Assembly: GCA_028274465.1 (NCBI GenBank)
Contig: CM051456.1
Span: 78,540,753-78,604,752, forward strand
Reading direction: 5' to 3'
Length of the DNA: 64,000 nt
From: Plantago ovata
Taxonomy: Eukaryota > Streptophyta > Magnoliopsida > Lamiales > Plantaginaceae
How positions within the stretch are numbered: position 1 is the stretch's first letter; each line of letters opens with the position of its first letter. Made by a program: the position numbers and the translations under genes. Below, piece after piece: positions 58,190 to 64,000 of the stretch. The notes under the pieces were generated by a model, which saw only the letters and a list, made by a program, of their open reading frames with translations, searched no databases and was not told where the DNA came from.

Positions 58190-58924
58190 ATACCGCCCTT
58201 CATCTTCATATGTTCTGCTTCCTCTATCTTTAAAAAAAACAATAAAACAAAAACAAAATTATCATTTGAAAATGTTGATTTTTTTAAAGTTGTGTTTGAT
58301 ATCATATTAATACCAAATCATATTAAAATAATATTTACGAAATTATATTATAATTTAGGATAAATATAAGGTCAAACGAAAACACCATCTATAAGGCCCC
58401 ACTACTACCCGAGAGACGCTTGTCACATATTACACTGTTAACAAATTGTTTGGTGCTGGTTTTTTATATTTGATTGCTGATTTTTATTTCAAACGGTATA
58501 TTATATAGTCCCTTATCAACAATTTACGGCCTTCAACTCGTCCAAACCAATAAAGCAAGAAAAACATAAGCAGTATCTAAAACGTAACCAAACCAACAAG
58601 AAAACAAGAAATTAACTTGCTAGTAAGGCTCTGTTTTCTTTGTCGGAACAGAACTGAACTGAACTTATTTGTAATACAAAATACTATTAGGCAAATCTGA
58701 TGTGAACTGAACTGAACTGAATTAAACTTAAAATAATCAATTTTTAGACGAAAACATTCTGCCCGAAGAGCCTCAGACTTCGGTTTTCCGTTGTGGACAC
58801 CACAAAAGCAGTGTCGAATACCAATTTGCTGATGTTGGACACGGTAAAAGCGGTCACGTACACTACAAAGTGGTGTTTTCCGTGTCGGACACCGCCACCA
58901 TCACTAAGTGGTGTAATATCCAGA
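58190..58924. other. intergenic, with a third TTCAG-rich repeat
   Basis: No gene supported. 58630-58755 holds GAACTGAACTGAACTT motifs on + in two blocks and resembles the intronic TTCAG elements. 58780-58920 has several GTGTCGGACACCG-like palindromic words but no clear element ends. Confidence 0.45.
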
Positions 58925-59175
58925 GAACACACCATATCCCCACCACCACGAAGCCACCTTCTACCACCATGAAGCCACCAGCTTCCAACACCAATCTACA
59001 ACCGCGAAGCCACCTTCACCATCACCAACAACCCACCATGAAGCCACCTTCCACGACCACCAACCGACCACCGTTGTGAATCCAGCTTCCACCACCACCA
59101 ATTGACCACCACTGTGAAGCCACCTTCCACCACGAAGCTACCTTCCACCACCGCCAATCAACAACCACGAAGCTC
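58925..59175 (+). repeat. degenerate minisatellite (GAAGCCACCTTCCACCACCA units)
   Basis: About ten imperfect units of roughly 20-30 bp built on GAAGCCACCTTCCACCA. Read as protein it would give MKPPSTT-like repeats, but start, stop and gene context are missing, so it is treated as non-coding tandem repeat. Confidence 0.7.
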
Positions 59176-59921
59176 TTTGAAATTGGAGAGGATCGATTAA
59201 TTGAAAATGAAACTGCTATAAATATATGTCTCCAATTTTCAGACTTTGTTTTCCTTACAATTCTACCCCATAAGTTTAGGTGTTGATTTAGCAAAGTTTT
59301 TTGGACTTCAATGGGGACGGGGGTTTGAGGAATTACTAAGATAATTTTTGGTTTTCTAGGAAACGGAAGTTTGACATGTTGATTGGAGTAGATTTACATG
59401 TTAATTTTGTTTGAATGGAAATATGTCAGGAAATAATAGAAAAATGGTTGAAACAGGATTCCTAAATCTAATTGGGAATCTCATTTTACACTACAATCTC
59501 ATTTTTCAAATTCCTAGAGCCCAGCCGGTGGGGGGAGGGGGGCGGGGTGGGGAGGCATGAATTTGAAATTGGAAATCTTGCCCAAATTTCAGCATTCAAG
59601 ATTGTCCTCCCAACTAAATTGAAACACGCATTTTTAACTCATTCAACATATTAATTACCCTCCCTCAATCTATTTCTTCTTTTACCCTGTTTTTCATCTT
59701 CTTCTTCCCATACACATAGCAATCAACTTCATTTCTACACGCCTCCTATACTGCAAAACCTCCACCATCAAAATGGCGTCTTCTTATTCATCATCGACTG
59801 AGAAATTGGCCCATTTAAGTGGCATAGACTGATAGTAATTCGCGTGGCCATCATATTATGGCAGCAGTGGAGAGGTGGACTGTTACAGAAAGGAATCACC
59901 TTAGTTATTCTAATAGTTTAG
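59176..59921. other. intergenic, nothing recognised
   Basis: AT-rich with a G-run patch near 59530 (GGGGGGAGGGGGGCGGGG). No gene or element ends were identified. Confidence 0.4.
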
Positions 59922-60968
59922 TGTTGATCCCTTTAAACAACAAGAACAGACTAAGGGGGAGGTGAATAGTCTTTTCAAACTTTTCGTCGTTTAAAACTTT
60001 CTCAGCAAGTACTTATTACTTTTCAGTAATGAGTTTGCTAATACTTAAGAACAGAGTGTGGAAATCTTTTACAATAAGTGCCTTTGTGAGAAAACTAGTT
60101 TCAACAAGTAAACAGAATGACAGTGTAAAACAATGTAGCTTGCTGAAAAATAAGTGCAGGAAGGTAAATCACACAAACACTTTTATAGTGGTATCTGAGA
60201 AACGTAATCTCTCAACTAATCCACTTTTTCCTTTCTAGGACTGAATCCACTATGATAAGATATGAGGTTCCTTACAAATCCTATCACTAATGATTCTCAG
60301 AAATCAAAGCACACTTGCCTTGTTTCCAACCTAAACTAGAGAACTAAACCTTGTTCTCCACCAAACTTGGGACACTTAATCAGCAAAACTATGCTTGATT
60401 AATTCCCCCTGAATTTCACACCTGAATAAGGGTGTTTTATCAGTTAGAGAGGTTTGAGATGAGATGACTTGAATATAACTTTGCAGCTATAACAAGTAAT
60501 CTAAAAAAACACAAATAGTAATACTTTGTAGTAAGCAAGTTTTTGTTTCTGGTTTCTTATTTAAAATAAAGAACACTTAACTAATTTCTTAGTTTTCAAT
60601 GTTCTACTTCTTCACAAGTAGCTTTTTTTTTCAAGTTTAAGTCTTGGAACGGATCAATAGGCAGTAAAGAGCCGGAGAAAGAAATCGAACTTTGATCCAC
60701 TGAAAATTTCTTATAAACTGGCTTGAAGTCAGGCGAAGGAACAGTCCCCCGCGGGTTCGAATAGAGAAGGATTTGAGTGTTTAAAGAACAAGTGAGAGTT
60801 TGATCACGTTGTTGACACACCCTTCTACTCAGCCTAAGGTCTTCTATTTATAGTGTCTCAAGGGAGCCGTTTGAATTTCAAATTCTAAGGCTTGTACCTT
60901 AAGATGTCACTATCTTGCTTTTGTACTTTCAGCAGCGCTCTTCATTTGTCTTCTTGTCTTCATGTTCT
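59922..60968 (+). repeat. probable LTR fragment of an unidentified retrotransposon
   Basis: Starts TGTTGATCCCTTTAAACAAC and soon reads CTAAGGGGGAGGTGAATAG, a configuration common at LTR starts in plant elements. A TATTTATAG box lies near 60846. It is cut at 60968 by copy C. No internal region or second LTR is present, so the family is unknown. Confidence 0.45.
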
Positions 60969-62158
60969 TGATGAACGAGATTGTCAGACTCGAATAATCA
61001 AATAAATTTGTTTTTAGCCAAAGGCAACTCACAACTACAACGAAAACCAAGACACGTAGTGTAGAAGTAAGATAACCTCGAGTGTCGATCTCTAAGGACT
61101 ATAACTAGCTTTATCTATTTTAACTTAAACTATAAATCAGGAATCAAGCAAAGCACTGATTTTTCTTATCAATATAATGGAAGTTAGTGATAGTATGATC
61201 ATTCAAAGCGACGGGTAATAATCATGCATGAAGTACTTGAAGTTTGTATAGAAATCTATGATCGTGAATTGTCCTATGTGTTCCTTTCAATTCAACACTA
61301 CGAAGATGGATGGCTTAGATAGATCAAAGAAATAAAACAATAAATCAAGTCTTAAACGCGCGAAGCCACTCATGCATAATTAAGAACCCTAGATAAGAAA
61401 TCACATACTATCACCAACGGTAGATTTAGCTACTCATAGATAAATTGTAATAAACAAGAATCAAAGCAAGATTGAATGAAAACATGTTGAATGAAATAAA
61501 TAGAAGCAGAAAAATCATGAGATAGAAGTTACCGACGAAGGTTGTCAATCTCCGATGAATTGCTAACTCACAAGCAAGAATCGAGAATCAAAGATGTCCA
61601 ATCTCTATGCTTAAACTTCCAAATCAATAAGAAAAAGAGTCTTCTATGCTAATAATTCCCAGAACAAGCTCTGGAGAATTTGTCTCTCAAAATAAGGTGA
61701 AAAGGTATGAAAAACGTAGAATTAGGCGAAACATATATATAGTTGACGAAACGTGCCGGGCGAACCGCCCCCGGTGCCAGGCGAACCGCCCGGCGTCCCA
61801 GGCGAACCGCCCGGGACCTTCAGTGGCGGTGGACGCGTTTTCTTCAGTTGGTTTCCTTTTTGGACTCGAATTTTGCCTTCTAGTGACCTTTAAGCCTTGA
61901 AACTCGTCCCCTAGGCCTCAAATCTCGTCCGGAACCTTCTAGATACACCATGAATGTCCTTGAAACACCAAAACTTTGTCCTCTTCATTAATATTGCCCA
62001 TAAAAATACGTTTTTCACCTAAAACCTGAAAAATGCAAAGAAAAGGGAAACGTGACACTATTCTAATAAAATGCACTAAAATATAAGCTAAATTAACCTA
62101 GAGGATAGCTAAATTGGTGAAAAGGACTCGAATGAAAGTGTAAAATACACGTTCATCA
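60969..62158 (-). repeat. copy C 3' LTR
   Basis: 1190 bp with complete ends. A GC-rich array of GGCGAACCGCCCGG words (about 61757-61822) lies beside a TATATATAG box at about 61733-61742, as in the other copies, but the words differ from the GGCGATTCGCC form of B. Confidence 0.88.
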
Positions 62159-63706
62159 AACTCCCCAAACCGAACCTTTGCTTGTCCTCAAGCAACTAAG
62201 CTAGACTCTAATGCAAAAAAACAATGCAACACACAAAATTGAGTCTCATGCCAAATGAAATGAACTAATCTATTGAGTCTATCAAAAACTTATGAACAAT
62301 GACCATACAAATCATAACATGGATATTGGTTGACGAATGTCTCGATTGACTCATACACATTCACATATGCACTATGTTAAACAAGATAGTCTCTCATAAC
62401 ATGTTTCATTCTCTCCAAATGAAACATGTTAAAATACGATTGGTTGTCCCGTGCCTATAAAACTGAGGACTTACTACTGTTCACCAAGTTAAGACTTTCT
62501 CTCAAAGAGGTCGAACCAATACTGGCTCTCATCAAATGAAGGAGGGTTCCCTAAAAGTTCACACTCCCCTATTCTACCCATCTCTCAAGCAAAGTCATAA
62601 ACTATCACCACTTCCTGAATGGCAGGACGAGGGTGGTCTAGAACAGATGACACTCAAACAAACAAAAGACACACTTTACAACTCGATTACGTACATTACA
62701 AGAATTGAAAAACGAGACAAACACTTTGCTAAACTTCTTTTTGTCTTTCTTTGGACCCTTCTTTGCTTTTTTGGGGTCTTTTCTTTTTTCTTTTTCTCTT
62801 TTCCAGATTTTTTCTTTTTTCTGGAATTTTTCCTTTTTCCTTTTTTTTTCAATTTTTCCTTTCTTTTTTTCCTCTCTTTTTTTTTTGTATATAGCCAGCA
62901 GTAGCACAACGAGAAAGAAATTACAATGACTCACAAACGACCTCCCCAAACCTATTCGAAAGAATAGGTTGGAGCACAAACTTTACGAAAAAGGAAGAAA
63001 AAACAAACTCACAACACTCAAAATCGAAAAACAAGTCATAACAACGGTATAACCCCCTCCCCAAACCTATTCGTTAGAATAGGTTTCAAACAAAGGATCA
63101 CACACATCTCACACTACCTCCTTCCTAGGCATTTAGCAATCTCAAAGCAAGGTGAAGACTTGTTGCCTCTTAGGTACATAATTACACGGGAAAACAACCA
63201 CAAGACTCTAACATGCATCATCTTATTATAAAGGACTTCGTGAACCGCAGTAGAGAAAACACCACTTAGTGGTGTCGAGACTACCAAGCTTAACTAAGTG
63301 CACATACGAATATGACAAGCCACTCGAGAAAAACCTCAAACAAATCCATAGATATGCAATGCATGGTCAAAGGTCATAACTAGATAATCTACCCAATAAA
63401 AAAGTTCAAAAAAGTTGGCAATAAACTCCACATAACAACATGCAAAACTATACTAGAATGAATGTAGTGTATGCAACTAAATACTAAGAAAGCGGTAAAC
63501 GTGCAAATGCAAATGCAAACAAAACACAAGATACCATACTCAACATGCAAAAAGCCAAACAATACTAACATCATGGTTCACATCCCATCCCCCCTCATGA
63601 AACTCAAGCTAGTCCCTAGCAAAAGAGAATGAGGAAATAAAAAGTGATACTAGATGTTACCGAAAATAGTCCCTCCACAAGTCAGACAGAAGATCATTGG
63701 ATTGCT
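62159..63706 (-). other. copy C conserved 3' non-coding region
   Basis: Collinear with A and B: polypurine tract, purine-rich tract (about 62740-62890), twin hairpins at 62949-62970 and 63064-63085, then AAAGCGGTAAA near 63489-63500. Shared sequence with copy A ends at GATACTAGATGTTACC (63660), where the cargo begins. Confidence 0.75.
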
Positions 63707-64000
63707 TTAGGCCTCCTGTTGGCGATTGATGAGTTCTTGTTGCTCCCACATAATCTCTCTCTCGTTTCGGCGATGCTCCTCAGCAATCTTCCAATCGCTG
63801 TAGCGTTGGGCAACATATCCATCAAGATTATGTTGCAACCCTTGGACAGAAGTGGTCAAGGCTGCAACACTAGCATCAACTCTACCAAAACGGTCATCGA
63901 GGTAGGTCCGAAAATCAGAGAAATCAATACCTCTAGACCCATGTGGTGCTCGAGGTGGTGCATGTGGTGCTCGAGGCGGTGGTGGCGGTCCACTAACAGA
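63707..64000 (-). CDS. C-terminal end of an unidentified ORF carried by copy C
   Basis: An open frame enters from the window edge and ends at TAA (63707-63709), 97 codons visible, no start seen. It has a proline-rich stretch (GPPPPPRAPHAPPRAPHG) and then a probable coiled coil (DDRFGRVDASVAALTTSV, AEEHRRNEREIMWEQQELI). I do not recognise a family; accessory ORFs with coiled coils occur in Athila/Tat-group elements. It occupies the slot where copy A has a different insert and copy B almost nothing. Confidence 0.6.
   Translation of the reverse strand, partial: SVSGPPPPPRAPHAPPRAPHGSRGIDFSDFRTYLDDRFGRVDASVAALTTSVQGLQHNLDGYVAQRYSDWKIAEEHRRNEREIMWEQQELINRQQEA

Larger units (their letters stand above)
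60969..64000 (-). mobile_element. TR-GAG-like copy C, partial (window edge)
   Basis: In element orientation this is the 3' part: 3' LTR 60969-62158, polypurine tract at 62159, the conserved non-coding region, and the end of an ORF at the variable slot. LTR ends TGATGAAC and GTTCATCA match copy A. It is more diverged from A and B than these are across the shared non-coding region. The gag and 5' LTR should lie beyond 64000. Confidence 0.88.

Noticed and set aside
58870-59294. Possible proline/threonine-rich (MKPPSTT) extensin-like gene
   Set aside because: The frame exists only across a degenerate minisatellite, has no signal peptide and no flanking gene structure, and the opposite strand is also open.

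Overview
The window is nuclear DNA of a flowering plant, probably a eudicot. Evidence: spliceosomal introns in two host genes, Ty1/copia and Ty3/gypsy-type LTR retrotransposons primed by plant tRNAs, a CACTA (En/Spm) transposon, a plant L1-type LINE and several MITEs. I cannot name the species. Only two host protein genes are recognisable; almost everything else is mobile DNA, much of it nested.

Layout: 1-529 unassigned. 530-16593 is a decayed Ty1/copia element on + (here Copia-1). Its 3' LTR is interrupted by a minus-strand gag-protease-only LTR element (TR-GAG-like copy A, 8581-16575). 16594-17480 holds a foldback repeat and a tRNA-derived SINE-like piece. 17480-25056 is a complete-looking Ca2+/H+ exchanger gene (CAX2/CAX5 type, 11 coding exons, 434 aa). 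Its 3' flank is tandemly duplicated (25261-25619 and 31171-31493), and a 5'-truncated LINE sits inside the first copy (25620-31042). 31776-35182 is intergenic with two MITEs carrying 3-bp target duplications.

35183-53432 is a second copia element on minus (Copia-2). It is split by TR-GAG-like copy B (38016-52013, perfect 5-bp duplication CCCGA), and B is split in turn by a CACTA transposon (41167-48923, perfect 3-bp duplication GCT). 53703-57882 is a complete type I pectin methylesterase gene on minus (3 exons, 560 aa). The 3' end of this gene plus the adjacent Copia-2 LTR exists a second time at 35183-36616, where the esterase segment is fused in frame to Copia-2 integrase. 58190-60968 holds a minisatellite and an LTR-like fragment. 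60969-64000 is the left part of TR-GAG-like copy C, cut by the window edge.

Most notable: (1) a 230-bp module of four imperfect repeats is shared by the Copia-1 leader and an intron of the unrelated CACTA element; (2) the integrase-pectinesterase chimera and the duplicated gene-LTR junction behind it; (3) a variable slot in the TR-GAG-like family, flanked by AAAGCGGTAAA repeats in A and filled with different DNA in copies A, B and C, with an intron-containing transcription-unit-like insert in A and the end of a coiled-coil ORF in C; (4) two CACTA genes that start behind the same splice-acceptor sequence, suggesting one promoter and alternative splicing.

All calls come from reading the sequence. 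No alignment or database search was run, and element names are local labels.
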